DNA from: Daphnia carinata
Taxonomy: Eukaryota > Arthropoda > Branchiopoda > Diplostraca > Daphniidae
DNA: 64,000 nucleotides
Reading direction: 5' to 3'
NCBI RefSeq assembly: GCF_022539665.2
Contig: NC_081336.1
Span: 3,550,221 to 3,614,220 of the forward strand
Each line of letters begins with the position of its first letter. Position 1 is the first letter of the stretch. Positions 1 to 27,010 of this stretch are shown here, piece by piece. The position numbers were made by a program, and so were the translations under genes. The notes under the pieces were generated by a model, which saw nothing but the letters and a program-made list of their open reading frames with translations, was not told the DNA's origin and ran no database searches.

Positions 1-1780
1 ATAAATCCCAACCCGTTTCATCGTACTGTTTCTCCTAAACAAAAATAGAATGAAAAATGCTCTTGTTACATTGACCAGGGAATCTCGTTTGTACTCTGCC
101 TTCCTCTCTTCATTTTTTTTTAAAATAACGGTGGAGTGTCATGGAATCCTATGTCGATACGTAGACCAAAATGAATTGACCCAGTGACGCTGTGTGGAGA
201 CGGAACTGGGGAAGTTACCAAAACATGAAAGTGCCTCAGCCATCTCTATCTTAAACGTTGCAATTCTAGGTACGATTCATGAAATGTTGACTTGATGATT
301 CCTTCCATTCGCCCAAAGACTCGTCCAACAGCCTCTTCATTTTTCTTCTACTAATCTCTTCATTTTTTGTTTCGTTTTCCAGCCCAAACTTCCTCTCCTG
401 TGCCATGTTTTTAAACCGAAAATGAACAACGCCACTCGTTTGGCCAATGTCTTGTTAAGTTGCACCAGTTTCCCTACTCGCTTTTTACGCTGTAACATAA
501 TGCGTGGTCGTGTGTAATGTGTTTTATGTCGCCGTTGTTTATTTTTTTTTTTCATTATTAATATTATTTTTTTTTTCAATGTTGGTGGAATGTCATTATC
601 GTGCTGTACATTGTGGGGAGAGAATTTGCCATGATTTTCAGTTCTTTTTAAAACTAATGTTTTTTTTGCAAGTGAGATTACAATCTTCTCGTTAAGGAGG
701 AAAAAAAAAGAAATCAGTTCGTACGGAGACGTTCGATTGGCACTGTATTTCTCGTCCCAGCACAATAGACCGACATCATTCATCATATAATTCTTTATTT
801 TTTTTTTCAGCACGGACAACAACCCACGGACTACTACGATTTAAGTATTCTTCTCTTACAAGAGGGATGTGTGGTGCGTCGCCGTTTTTTGATCATCAGC
901 ATCACAAATATTTACATCCAGAACAACAAAAAGGGAGAATCAAATAATAGTAAGTGAAAATAAGAAGAGAAAAGGTTAGGAGGAATGCATCGTTGTCTCA
1001 AAGCACTGGTATATGTCAATCGTCGATTGCCACGGTCAAACAAAAGGAGAATAGGATTCAAAATGAAGCCGTCAGATTCATCCAAAGCTGCCATCATCAG
1101 GGGATCAAAGACACACACGCTGAATCAAAACAAGGTGATGGGGGACACACACGAGGCAGATTGTGATTGATAGTGTTTTCTTTTTTCTTTCTCTCTTTAA
1201 CAAAATAGAAGTCCAGGCGAGGGGAGAAAGGAATTATGTGTTCGCTATACATATGTATATAATTTTTTTTAAAAGAACGTTTATGTATAGAGGTTTACAC
1301 GTAAAGCAAAATTGAAAAAAAGATTAAAAAAAAAAAAAGCGACTCATGTTTTTCAGTGTCAACGATCTCTCCTTTGCCACACAATCAAGCAACAATACTA
1401 GGCAGGGGAGAGTTCAAAAAATAAGAAAGAAAAACAAAACCTAATCTTTAAAAAACGGTTGCGTTTTAGGGTAAAACATAAGGGAGTTTGATATGGCGGA
1501 ATGTTATTTTCACTGTTTTTCATCTTGTTTTTTTTACCGACATCACAGGTGTTGTTTTTTTTTTTCTCTTTTTTTTTTTTTTTTAGCTCAGACACAATTT
1601 CGGACACATCGCCTAACTATTTGTTCTGGAATATGAAGTAGAATCGATCAACTGTCAACTCAGATCATTCAAATGAAAAAGTCAAAGTCGACGATAAAAA
1701 GCAATCTCAAATTCGCTATACATCTAAAAAAAAATTTTTGACCTGATTTTGTTGCCGACAGTGATGCTCGTGTGTGTCCA
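1..1780. other. 3' flank / probable 3' UTR of the minus-strand kinase gene
   Basis: No coding exon can be supported here. The stretch lies downstream of the kinase stop codon and is rich in A and T homopolymers. TTTATT strings on the plus strand (near 539 and 792) would read AATAAA on the minus strand, so part is probably 3' UTR with several possible polyadenylation points. Short open frames in it are low-complexity. Confidence 0.4.
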
Positions 1781-16837
<15,057 letters not shown>

Positions 16838-17754
16838 AGCCAAGGAAATCGCAGATTAGTTTTCCAAAATTGAAATTTTTCAATTATCTCTTTTCTTTTC
16901 TTTTTTTTTTTCGTTTGAGTCGAATAGGCTCAAAAACAGGTGATTTGATTTGAAATGTCAACTCCGAATTCGTTTTGGCGAAATTTGTTTGTAAATAGTT
17001 TTGTGTTAACCAAAATGTGTATTGTTTGACATTGATTATGAAAGGACCACTGTGATTTACAAACATTGTCAATAGTATATGAATGCGTGGAATATAATTT
17101 GAACTGAAACCCGTGAACGTCAATCTGCCATAGACGTACCTGAGTGATGTGAGCTTTTTTTAGTGTAGCCGTGATCAAAAGGACGTTATTGTGTGGCTGA
17201 GATAATAACGGCACAAAATGACGTCCGATTTTGGATTTTGTTTGTTTCCTGTTAAGGAAAGCGAAGCATCTGAATCCGTGCTCAAATGTGGCAAACGCAC
17301 TTTTACGTTACTAGATGGCATTCTTCTCAAAGCTGCGTAGACCAATCAGTCTGCTTCAGCCGTCGCGCCAGTATGGTATGGTTGTTTCTGTGCGTCCTGG
17401 CGTTTGTTTGTTTGTCAGGTGCGTCCTGGCGCGAAAGTCGTTGCTAATTGCTGGCTTTTCTCCTAGAAGAAAACTGGCAATCTATCCTGTCAACATTGCC
17501 ATAGCAAAATGTTTTCTAATTATAGACTGTTATAATGGGAAAAAGAGTTGAAAGTTTGCACGTTTTAGTGTTTCCAATTGAACAAAAACGAAAAATTGCT
17601 AAAAACATACAAGCCAGAAGACTAGCGTGGTAGGTTTTAAGTTTTAGTCGTTTCTTATTCGCTTTGTTTCAAAATGGCGGTCAATCAGTTCATAGCTTCT
17701 GACGTGACACAATGTTAAGCTTACCGTACGCGACGTCCTCTCTCTCATCACCAC

Positions 17755-18045
17755 GTGGAGTTGCTTAACCATGGCTTTAGTGTCAATGGCAAGATTTTAG
17801 GGCACTCCTACCAAAATCACCAATTCCGAAATGAAGATTTGGTAATTGGAGATGTATCCAGTGAAAGTTGGATATTGAAATTCGAACGAGAAGATTTTGA
17901 GCACTGGAAAGCGATAACTATTAGAGGCAATGGCGGATGTAACTTACCTAGAAGAAGGCCATTATTCTATCTGTTTTGTCTTTCAATTGCTGCTATACCT
18001 TGCCAGTTAAGATCGTTTTCACAGCGTGGTGTCTTATTTAGGTAG
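17755..18045 (+). CDS. Unrecognised open frame, about 96 codons
   Basis: An open frame with mixed composition (begins GTG-GAG, includes GFSVNGKILGHSYQ and SWILKFEREDFEHW). I do not recognise the family. No ATG opens it, so if it is real it is an internal exon or a relic. The last third is hydrophobic and may already be intron. Nothing nearby supports a function. Confidence 0.2.
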   Translation: MELLNHGFSVNGKILGHSYQNHQFRNEDLVIGDVSSESWILKFEREDFEHWKAITIRGNGGCNLPRRRPLFYLFCLSIAAIPCQLRSFSQRGVLFR

Positions 18046-19161
18046 CTCCGAGACTCCTGAAGATAACCAGCACTAAATTCAGCATTTCAAACTCAACCCC
18101 CTAATTTGGTGGTAGTGATGCTTTCATTTCTTTTACGGAAGTTGGATAACAACCAAAGCTTCAATCATACTAATGTGGAACCCAACGTCAAAGTGTTTGA
18201 AGTGGAAATGGAAAATCAATAAAAAGTGGATGTTGGAGGAAGCACATGTTTCATGTAAGTTCCCTAAGCTTACATTTTTTGTACTGATTTTTCTCTTTTA
18301 TTTTTATAGGTAAATAATTGTAATGAATGTTGAGAGAAGTTTCATATATACGTGGGAGGGAAAAGTGCTGTTAGGAGCCCCAGCCAGAAGTTTCTGTGTG
18401 TAATACACATCTCTCCCTCCATGCCGTGGAATTCCACATATTATACATTTGCAAGGTAAATCTCAGTTCTCTTCTTTTCTGTGACCTCTTTTCTCCGTGA
18501 CTCATTATTATTTCAGTTTTTGAGCTACAGCTGCATACCTAGCCGTAATAATTCGCCGTATCATTTAAAACCGAAAATGTTAGTTGACAACCAATAATAT
18601 TGCAGCAAATGCAAGTGCGCAATTAATCGACACGCTCCTGTCTGAAAATTCGTTCGAGCCCAAAAGCTTCCAGGTAGACGCTGATTACCAACAAAAAATG
18701 TTGTAAAGCTTAAAGCGATTGAATATGATGGAATTTATTTTACAATGGACTTAGCGTACAACCTTGGGATTAGAAAACATCTTATCTGGGGTTATATTCT
18801 TGAAATTTAAGCAAATTTTTTTAATAGTTTCTTTAAACTTTATTTGCTGTTTAACTTGTTGCAAAGAAATATTTTCTATTTTGTTTTCAGGTATTTCGGA
18901 AGGCCTAACGCTTCCGGCTATGTATCCTTTTTCTCTAGTTGCAGCACCGACATTGCCTCGAGTTTTTGTATTTTTTCACGTCTCGTTTGTCAAGAAAAAT
19001 CTGTCTTTACAGCGGTTCCATTATGCACGTGTTGGAACCAGCCAACAGACGATCTCGTAAATTAGAAATAACCTTTGAATTATCTCTGTCTACATATGTT
19101 AGATCATAAAGGATGTATAATGTCTTTTACAGATAGCCCTAGCAGCATTTCTACTGTTGAC

Positions 19162-19199
19162 ATGTATGTAAGCAGCCCCCCAGGGCTGCTTACATACAT
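19162..19199. repeat. Perfect 17-bp hairpin
   Basis: A 17-base arm (ATGTATGTAAGCAGCCC) is followed by a 4-base loop and its exact reverse complement. It sits between two diverged direct repeats containing ACAGCAT-like sequence (about 19130 and 19248). Confidence 0.85.
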
Positions 19200-21559
19200 C
19201 ATTTATACATCATCATGATCCACCGATCATGAACGATGGATGTGTTTTACAGATTGGCCCAACAGCATTCCCACTATTCAGCTGTGACAACCAGCCAATA
19301 GGAAATGGTTGTGGAATCTCATTCCTTGCAACTGGGAAAACAGGTTTGAATAATTGTTGTATAAGCATATCTTAGGTCACACAGTGTTTGCTGTTATATC
19401 ATAGGACAAATGTGTACATCTTGATGGATTGATCATTCAGCAACTATTGCAGACTAACAGCTACCTTTTTTATGTTTTGTAGGTGAAGGTATGCCTCAAA
19501 CTTTGCTATAGCTTAAGGCTGATATTTTTATTTCTGCAAGGCATACACTTGAAACTGTTAGTTCTTTCGGTTTTTGAATAGTTGTTTAACAACTATCAGG
19601 CTTATTTGGAACTAAAGGTTTTTTTCATTTGGGTTTCCCATATTTAAGCAGATTGCTGAGGTGACAGTCATGTAGTTGAAGGATCTCCTGTTACAACTGA
19701 AATAAAGTCAATACTGGTAAATAATTATTTATTACTTATTATTTGTCTTTCACAATACCTCTTTTTTAATTTAAAATGTTTTTAGTTGCAGATAAAAATT
19801 TTGAAGACAAGTTTCAAGTAGTGTATAGAACGTTATCTGCGAATAAAAGATGCTGTCGGAATAGCATTCAACTGACTAGCGCCACTTAGTGAAAAGAGCT
19901 CTTGAACGGTATTTCGGAATAGTAGTTGAATCGTCTTATAATCAACTTGTACTACGCTTGGCGTCTATGCAGGATGGAGCTTATCTTCACACAACCAAAG
20001 GCCACAAAGTACGTATGTACCAACGCTTTGGACTAACTGGTTATTGCCTTACGGACATATTTTAGAGCTCGTCCCCGATCAGCTATGATCGGGCGTGGGG
20101 TTAATCGGATGAAATGGCAGCTGAAAGAGCGCCACTCAAATAAGGAGGTCCGAATGGTATGCCAAAATGGTCTCTAATGTCATAATCACTGAAAAATTTG
20201 ATGATGCTAACATGAATAATCAATTCTTGGTTATTGGGACAAGCCATTAGTGGTCCGATTATCGAAGGTGATGGAGTCCAATGGCAAGTTGTGCGATCTC
20301 GTAACCCAGCCGACCCGCTTCGAAAACAACCCACCCGAGGAGTAAAAAATCAACACGATCATTGCAGGACCGAGTGGGCAACCTGTATTTAAAGTTGCGA
20401 AAAGGAATTAATGCGTTTCTTCCGGCAGCTAGTTTACCATTTACATTTTCCAGTATTTGTTCCTAATTTAATGTTGGTTTGGATGAACAGCTCCAGACTG
20501 TATTCAAAGCTTTAACTATGTAGCAATGACATTTGCCTCCACAATAGGTGCTGAAAACAGTTGCACATCACGTAGGTTTGGAAAGTAGCAGACAAGGTGG
20601 TGCTGAAGCTGTGATACAGATGGAGGTTGTACAGCAGGTAGAGTTGAAGAGATCTCTCAGTCGCGGTTGAAGGAATTGGACGACAGTTGACGTTGAACGA
20701 AGTGCAGAGAAGGCGTTGAAAAGATTGCATGCTGAGAACATTCTGTAACAGATGGCATTGTGTGTTGGGAATACCGCACAAAAGATGTCGTGGTTTGTTG
20801 GGCATGTTGCACAAAAGATGGCGTTGGTTGCACGGTTGGTATCATTGTCCACGGTACTGTTGACATTGTACGTTGAAGATATTGCCAAGAGATGGCGATT
20901 ATGTTTTCATATTTGATGGCGTCTTGTTTTTCGAGAAATTCTTCGTCGTTAAGACATACAGAGTGCTAGCTTTGGTGATGAAAAAGGTTTGTATCAGTGA
21001 AAAATATGTGGCAGGCTTTCATCAGATAGTCTGCAGCCTCAACGGTTCAACCTTCCAGTAAGTGAATGATGTAATCCAAGAGCTAAAAAATAGGAATAAA
21101 TATAAGAATAAATCCAATTGTAAAAAACTACTAATGAGCCTGACCTGGCAAATCAACCTTCAACTCCACATAAGGATGAAGCATGAAAGTAATACTCGAG
21201 TTGTACACTTACCAACTGGATTGTGCTTCTACCCTCTAGATAAAATTGAGACGATGAATCAACAATTATCAAGAAGTTCCTAGTTTACAAATTTACGACC
21301 TGAATACTGATTTCCTTCTTAAAACCAGGTCCAACTTTACATGGCTTCATAACTGTTTTACAGTTTGCAGTTCTAAACAATAAAGTTCAGAAAGCAATGC
21401 CGGCAGATGAATAGTTGTAATTTGTAACTTTTATTGTAAATACACCAAAAATATGTGAAATCTTTCGAAAACAGAGCAAAAAAAAAAAAAAACCCACAAG
21501 TTTCACAACACCAAGCAGTCCATTAAATTAAATTAAACATTTAATTAAGCGTTAAATTT

Positions 21560-22304
21560 GGGTTATACTGCGTGATTTTCATAAAATTCCAAGAGGTGTC
21601 ATTTTTTGGTCGATTTTGACAAAAGCGGTAAGGCATAGCCTTTGCACTTTTTCATTTTTGGATAAATTTTAAATTTCGCTTAAAATACATGATTTCGATT
21701 CAGAATTGAATGCTGGTCACGAAAACATCAAACGTATTTTCCAATGAGCCTTATGGTTTTTAAATTAAGCGCAAAAGACGAAAAAATAAGAAAAGTCGGG
21801 CTTATTTAGTCGGGCTTAAAAATTTTTTCTGCAAAACCTGACACTCATCAGAAATTGGTTGAATATCACAAGATATACTCAAAACTGAATGCTGAATCCG
21901 CATAAATTGCCATATTTTTCACTAAATCAATTATTTTTGAAATATATCGAATATTTGATGCAATGCTAGCGTGCCAGTACGCTATAGCGCTAGCGCAACG
22001 CAGCAGAAATATTAGGTATCAACCTAGAAATATTTTGGTGGCCTCCATTTTCCACAGGCACCTACCGGAGAAATCAGCTATTGCTCAGCGATCTCATGGA
22101 AATGATTGTCACTCGTTTGCGTTTGGCGTCGATCAACGGTGATAGCCATGTCGGCCGTTTCGCTTGCCCCGCAGTTGAAATCTCTTAAGTTTTAATGGAT
22201 GTAAGTATGCAATGCTATTATTTCTCCTGAAGATATGGCAATCCGTTTTACCAAAAAAAAAAATAAATAAAAAATCTCACTTTTTTCTTTTTTTTCTCCC
22301 CATA
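21560..22304. repeat. Outer, diverged left arm of the giant inverted repeat
   Basis: Segments of this stretch are inverted, imperfect copies of 27011-27545. Shared landmarks are TAAGCCCGACT, a TATTCAACCAATT string, the motif CGCTAGCGCTATAGCGTACTGG, and CTAGCATTGC near 21965. Identity looks roughly 70-80% by eye, much lower than in the inner arm, and there are indels. Confidence 0.7.
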
Positions 22305-22429
22305 GCCATCTACCGGTCAGACTCGTTATTACAGGCATGTAGGCAATTTGAGTCCATTGGATCCCAATGGCAGTTAGTTGGGTAGCGTGGCTGGAGAAAA
22401 CGCGTGGCTGGACAAAAATATTTAAAAAT

Positions 22430-23652
22430 GGATAATATAATAAAAGATAAGGATGGTAAGTATAAAGATTATTGTATTGGTTTTCAATTATTAATTATTG
22501 TTTATTAGATCAAACTATGAACCTGCAGGCTCAATTATTGCATAGAATATTAGATAACAACAAAACTAAGGATGGTAGGGCCAAATACCTAATGATTGTA
22601 TTTGTGTTTTTTAGCTGAAATTTTGAGTCTATCAGCTCAGTTACTGTAAAAAACAAAACAAATTAGAACGGGACACTTTCCAAACAGTGAAGGAGGTTTT
22701 TCCAAACTCATCCCTAACTGAACGTGAGGATGAGTTGGCATTAGGCGAACACAGACAGGTACCTAAACTTTTCAAATAATAATTCAAAATAAGTATAGAA
22801 TTTTAAAAAACAATTATTTATTGTTTAGTGATTCAGTCCACCACCTGACAGTGTGTTAAATTTAAATTCTGTTAGTGTTGCACTAAAAGAATCGTTAGTA
22901 ATAAGTCCATGCAGCGAAGGAAATGAACAATTGTGGGATCGTATTTGGGCCGAAAGTGGGTGTGGTACGAAAACCCAGAAATGGCATGAGTTCAACATAA
23001 AACATGGATTAGGTACTTTTCGGTTTTTTGTCATATCAAAAAAGTATTTTTAATGCTATTATTTTGCATTCACAGAATTTTAGTGGGGGATCAAGTCAAG
23101 TCTGGAAGTGTTACAGGATGGAAGAGTGAGCCTACAGTTGAAAAAACACAGAGTGCATTACCATTAAGGTATGAGGTAAAGTAATAGAGTATGCAAATTG
23201 TCTAATGACAGGTACCATCTTGTGTGAATGAATCCTGTATAACAGCAATCCTTTATAGTTCTGTCACAACTAGAAGCCTCAAATAATTCTCCTTCTGTTG
23301 CTAAAGAACAACTTGTCCTTTACGTTCAGAATGTTGGTGAAGCTGTGTACTTAAATGGCCCTAAAGATGTTTCACTTCGCTGGCATTGCAGCGAAGAACA
23401 TCATTCATGGACTCTTTAGGTATGAAAAGAACTTTCTTGAAATTTTTTTAAATTTATGACGAAGCATTTCTCCTCCTTTTTGCCAAACCTAAAAAAAAAT
23501 GTTTATCCAATAGGAAAGGATTTTCAGCATACTGGGAACACAACTATCGACAATGCAACATTCTACGGGTGCTATTTTATCATTCAAGAGCCTTATACAA
23601 TGATTTTCATCTGCAATTTGTATGGCCTTTCCCAAGCTTCTGCCAGAAGTTG
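22430..23652 (+). other. Unidentified spliced gene-like sequence, left arm
   Basis: A series of open segments with splice-like borders lies in the left arm. They include an ATG segment near 22430 ending GATG|GTAAGT, a segment at about 22508-22575, one at about 22687-22758 (VKEVFPNSSLTEREDELALG), one at about 22847-23011 (SPCSEGNEQLWDRIW), one at about 23086-23176, and one at about 23245-23419 (VGEAVYLNGPKDVSLRW) ending at TAG. Phases do not all agree in my reading, and one segment meets a stop, so the gene may be decayed. I recognise no family. The same content is present inverted in the right arm. Confidence 0.3.
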
Positions 23653-24438
23653 AATCTATGAGTGTAAGTCACATGAGCAACAATTGAGATGCTTAATGGT
23701 GTTGTTTTTCTTTTCTCAGTATAGGTTAATAGTAACATTGGATCTGAAAAGATTCTTGGTTGGGGCAAGACACTGAATAAATTGTAATGATTGGATGGTT
23801 AACATGACATTTCTCTACTTCATTCGGATTCCCGAGACGGTATTTAATATTTAAAAAATTGAAGTGCATATCTGGGCTCCCTTCCTTTCCGTAGCCCCGT
23901 TTCCCCTTGACTCATAATAAGCCCGTAGGGGGTCATGCCCCTACTGTACGGTATATATAAAAATAACATATACCGAGGTTTGGAGGGCTCTGGCCGGAAA
24001 GGGGACGTGGGGGTCCGCTTAGTCCGATGATGTCTTCACGGAGGGCGACGTGGCTACCCACAAATCCGAACTAAAGGTTAATCGCTCCAGTAAAAATGTT
24101 CCAAATCTTCGGCTCTTCTTCCGGCTTCTCTTAGCCAATCACTGGGTAATCTCCCCGGTGGGTCAACAAGGCAGTGTCTCCCCCTGCCTGGGTTGACGGC
24201 AACTTTTGAAAGGGCTATTGTGCCTTTTTAAAGTTGCAAAATCATTTATATGTGCAGAGAAATGCCAATTCAATTTATTTTTTTTAAACAAAAAAAGCAA
24301 AATTAGTGTTTTTAACTTTAGTCTTACTATGCGCTTTTTTTCCCTTGCTGTTTTTCCACACCCATCCACAATGTATGTATTATCATTGGTTATTGATACA
24401 TTCCTGAGACTTATTTGTTTTGATTAAGCTTTCAATTT

Positions 24439-24509
24439 TGACTCATTGGGGAATCGAACCCTGGATATTCGGCATACCGCGACGATGCTCTACCAATGAG
24501 CCATGAATC
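24439..24509 (-). tRNA. tRNA-like element at the left arm's inner end (probable pseudogene)
   Basis: On the minus strand the 71 nt fold as a 7-bp acceptor stem (GATTCAT / ATGAGTC), a D arm (GCTC-ATTGGTA-GAGC), an anticodon arm and a T loop TTCGATT. The anticodon stem has mismatches not present in the right-arm copy, and two outer T-stem pairs do not form. It is more likely a tRNA-derived repeat than a working tRNA. Confidence 0.5.
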
Positions 24510-24788
24510 ATGTGATGACAAGTTGGCTTTTTTCTTGTCAGTTACGGACTTACATTTACACTTAGAATAAAATTGAAATGAAATGGTGCAATTTTCTTTT
24601 CTACAATTAATTTACTTCAATTTTTATATATCAACTGTGATTTGAACCCAGGGTAACAGGTATCACAGCTAAACGCTCTACCACAGAGCTATAGACATTA
24701 AGAAACCAATAAGGTTTGTGCAAGACTGCACAAACAGCTAGACGATAACATATGATATGCGATAATAAAAAATTTAGATATATCATAC
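24510..24788. other. Central spacer of the giant inverted repeat
   Basis: 279 bp of unique sequence between the two arms. It contains a third tRNA-like element (24627-24698, minus) and AT-rich sequence. Confidence 0.85.
24627..24698 (-). tRNA. Degenerate tRNA-like element in the spacer
   Basis: The minus strand shows an internal A-box-like D arm (GCTC-TGTGGTA-GAGC), a T loop (GGGTTCAAAT) and acceptor halves pairing at 6 of 7 positions. The anticodon stem does not form cleanly, so no identity is assigned and function is unlikely. Confidence 0.35.
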
Positions 24789-24859
24789 GATTCATGGCTC
24801 ATTGGTAGAGCATCGGCGCGGTATGCCGAACATCCAGGGTTCGATTCCCCAATGAGTCA
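24789..24859 (+). tRNA. tRNA-like element at the right arm's inner end (probable pseudogene)
   Basis: 71 nt: acceptor stem GATTCAT / ATGAGTC (one G-T pair), D arm GCTC-ATTGGTA-GAGC, a perfect 5-bp anticodon stem (TCGGC / GCCGA) with loop GCGGTAT, and T loop TTCGATT. The formal anticodon would be GGT (Thr), but position 33 is C instead of the near-universal T, and the outer two T-stem pairs are mismatched. These defects argue for a tRNA-derived repeat. Confidence 0.5.
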
Positions 24860-25639
24860 AAATTGAAAGCTTCATCAAAACAAATAAGTCTCAGGTATGT
24901 ATCAATAACCAATGATAATACATACATTGTGGCTGGGTGTGGAATAACAGCAAGGAAAAAAAAACGTATAGTAAGACTAAAGTTAAAAACACTAATTTTG
25001 CTTTTTTTGTTTAAAAAAAATAAATTGTATTGGCATTTCTCTGCACATATAAATGATTTTGCAACTTTAAAAAGGCACAATAGCCCTTTCAAAAGTTGCC
25101 GTCAACCCAGGCAGGGGGAGACACTGCCTTGTTGACCCACCGGGGAGATTACCCAGTGATTGGCTAAGAGAAGCCGGAAGAAGAGCCGAAGATTTGGAAC
25201 ATTTTTACTGGAGCGATTAACCTTTAGTTCGGATTTGTGGGTAGCCACGTCGCCCTCCGTGAAGACATCATCGGACTAAGCGGACCCCCACGTCCCCTTT
25301 CCGGCCAGAGCCCTCCAAACCTCGGTATATGTTATTTTTATATATACCGTACAGTAGGGGCATGACCCCCTACGGGCTTATTATGAGTCAAGGGGAAACG
25401 GGGCTACGGAAAGGAAGGGAGCCCAGATATGCACTTCAATTTTTTAAATATTAAATACCGTCTCGGGAATCCGAATGAAGTAGAGAAATGTCATGTTAAC
25501 CATCCAATCATTACAATTTATTCAGTGTCTTGCCCCAACCAAGAATCTTTTCAGATCCAATGTTACTATTAACCTATACTGAGAAAAGAAAAACAACACC
25601 ATTAAGCATCTCAATTGTTGCTCATGTGACTTACACTCA

Positions 25640-26885
25640 TAGATTCAACTTCTGGCAGAAGCTTGGGAAAGGCCATACAAATTGCAGATGAAAATCATTG
25701 TATAAGGCTCTTGAATGATAAAATAGCACCCGTAGAATGTTGCATTGTCGATAGTTGTGTTCCCAGTATGCTGAAAATCCTTTCCTATTGGATAAACATT
25801 TTTTTTTAGGTTTGGCAAAAAGGAGGAGAAATGCTTCGTCATAAATTTAAAAAAATTTCAAGAAAGTTCTTTTCATACCTAAAGAGTCCATGAATGATGT
25901 TCTTCGCTGCAATGCCAGCGAAGTGAAACATCTTTAGGGCCATTTAAGTACACAGCTTCACCAACATTCTGAACGTAAAGGACAAGTTGTTCTTTAGCAA
26001 CAGAAGGAGAATTATTTGAGGCTTCTAGTTGTGACAGAACTATAAAGGATTGCTGTTATACAGGATTCATTCACACAAGATGGTACCTGTCATTAGACAA
26101 TTTGCATACTCTATTACTTTACCTCATACCTTAATGGTAATGCACTCTGTGTTTTTTCAACTGTAGGCTCACTCTTCCATCCTGTAACACTTCCAGACTT
26201 GACTTGATCCCCCACTAAAATTCTGTGAATGCAAAATAATAGCATTAAAAATACTTTTTTGATATGACAAAAAACCGAAAAGTACCTAATCCATGTTTTA
26301 TGTTGAACTCATGCCATTTCTGGGTTTTCGTACCACACCCACTTTCGGCCCAAATACGATCCCACAATTGTTCATTTCCTTCGCTGCATGGACTTATTAC
26401 TAACGATTCTTTTAGTGCAACACTAACAGAATTTAAATTTAACACACTGTCAGGTGGTGGACTGAATCACTAAACAATAAATAATTGTTTTTTAAAATTC
26501 TATACTTATTTTGAATTATTATTTGAAAAGTTTAGGTACCTGTCTGTGTTCGCCTAATGCCAACTCATCCTCACGTTCAGTTAGGGATGAGTTTGGAAAA
26601 ACCTCCTTCACTGTTTGGAAAGTGTCCTGTTCTAATTTGTTTTTTTTTTACAGTAACTGAGCTGATAGACTCAAAATTTCAGCTAAAAAACACAAATGAA
26701 TAAAAGAACACAAATACAATCATTAGGTATTAGGCCCTACCATCCTTAGTTTTGTTGTTATCTAATACTCTATGCAATAATTGAGCCTGCAGGTTCATAG
26801 TTTGATCTAATAAACAATAATTAATAATTGAAAACCAATACAATAATCTTTATACTTACCATCCTTATCTTTTATTATATTATCC
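25640..26885 (-). other. Unidentified spliced gene-like sequence, right arm
   Basis: The mirror copy of the left-arm gene-like segments, on the minus strand and almost unchanged. The poly-A run that interrupts one segment differs in length between the arms, and a 17 bp insertion lies in an apparent intron. Unidentified; possibly a decayed gene. Confidence 0.3.
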
Positions 26886-27010
26886 ATTTTTAAATATTTT
26901 TGTCCAGCCACGCGTTTTCTCCAGCCACGCTACCCAACTAACTGCCATTGGGATCCAATGGACTCAAATTGCCTACATGCCTGTAATAACGAGTCTGACC
27001 GGTAGATGGC

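Larger units (their letters stand above)
16838..21559. other. Gene-poor region after pecanex, with degenerate exon-like fragments
   Basis: The first few hundred bases are probably pecanex 3' UTR. Further on are short open stretches bounded by splice-like signals that I cannot join or recognise, for example 17755-18045 and about 19253-19345 (reading ...PIGNGCGISFLATGKT). Later stretches (19.8-21 kb) read partly open but carry stops in every frame. They may be relics of genes or transposons. No named gene is supported. Confidence 0.4.
22305..24509. repeat. Inner left arm of the giant inverted repeat (about 2.2 kb)
   Basis: This 2205 bp segment is repeated in inverted orientation at 24789-27010 with very few differences: scattered substitutions, homopolymer length changes, and a 17 bp insertion in the right arm near 26700. 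It begins at AGCCATCTACCGGTCAGAC and ends in a tRNA-like element. The near-identity over more than 2 kb points to recent formation or ongoing gene conversion. Very low divergence also means an assembly error should be excluded. Confidence 0.95.
24789..27010. repeat. Inner right arm of the giant inverted repeat (about 2.2 kb)
   Basis: This 2222 bp segment is the near-exact reverse complement of 22305-24509; the 17 bp excess is one insertion near 26700. It carries the same gene-like segments on the minus strand (about 25640-26885). It ends at the motif ACCGGTAGATGGCT, and a second copy of CCATCTACCGG occurs about 100 bp further out near 27100. Confidence 0.95.

Noticed and set aside
337-1607. 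Short open frames in the first 1.7 kb
   Set aside because: They are Lys- or Phe-rich translations of A/T homopolymers with no splice or homology support.
24439-24859. Functional tRNA genes in the palindrome
   Set aside because: T-stem mismatches, C at position 33 and a broken anticodon stem in one copy make function unlikely; kept as tRNA-like elements.
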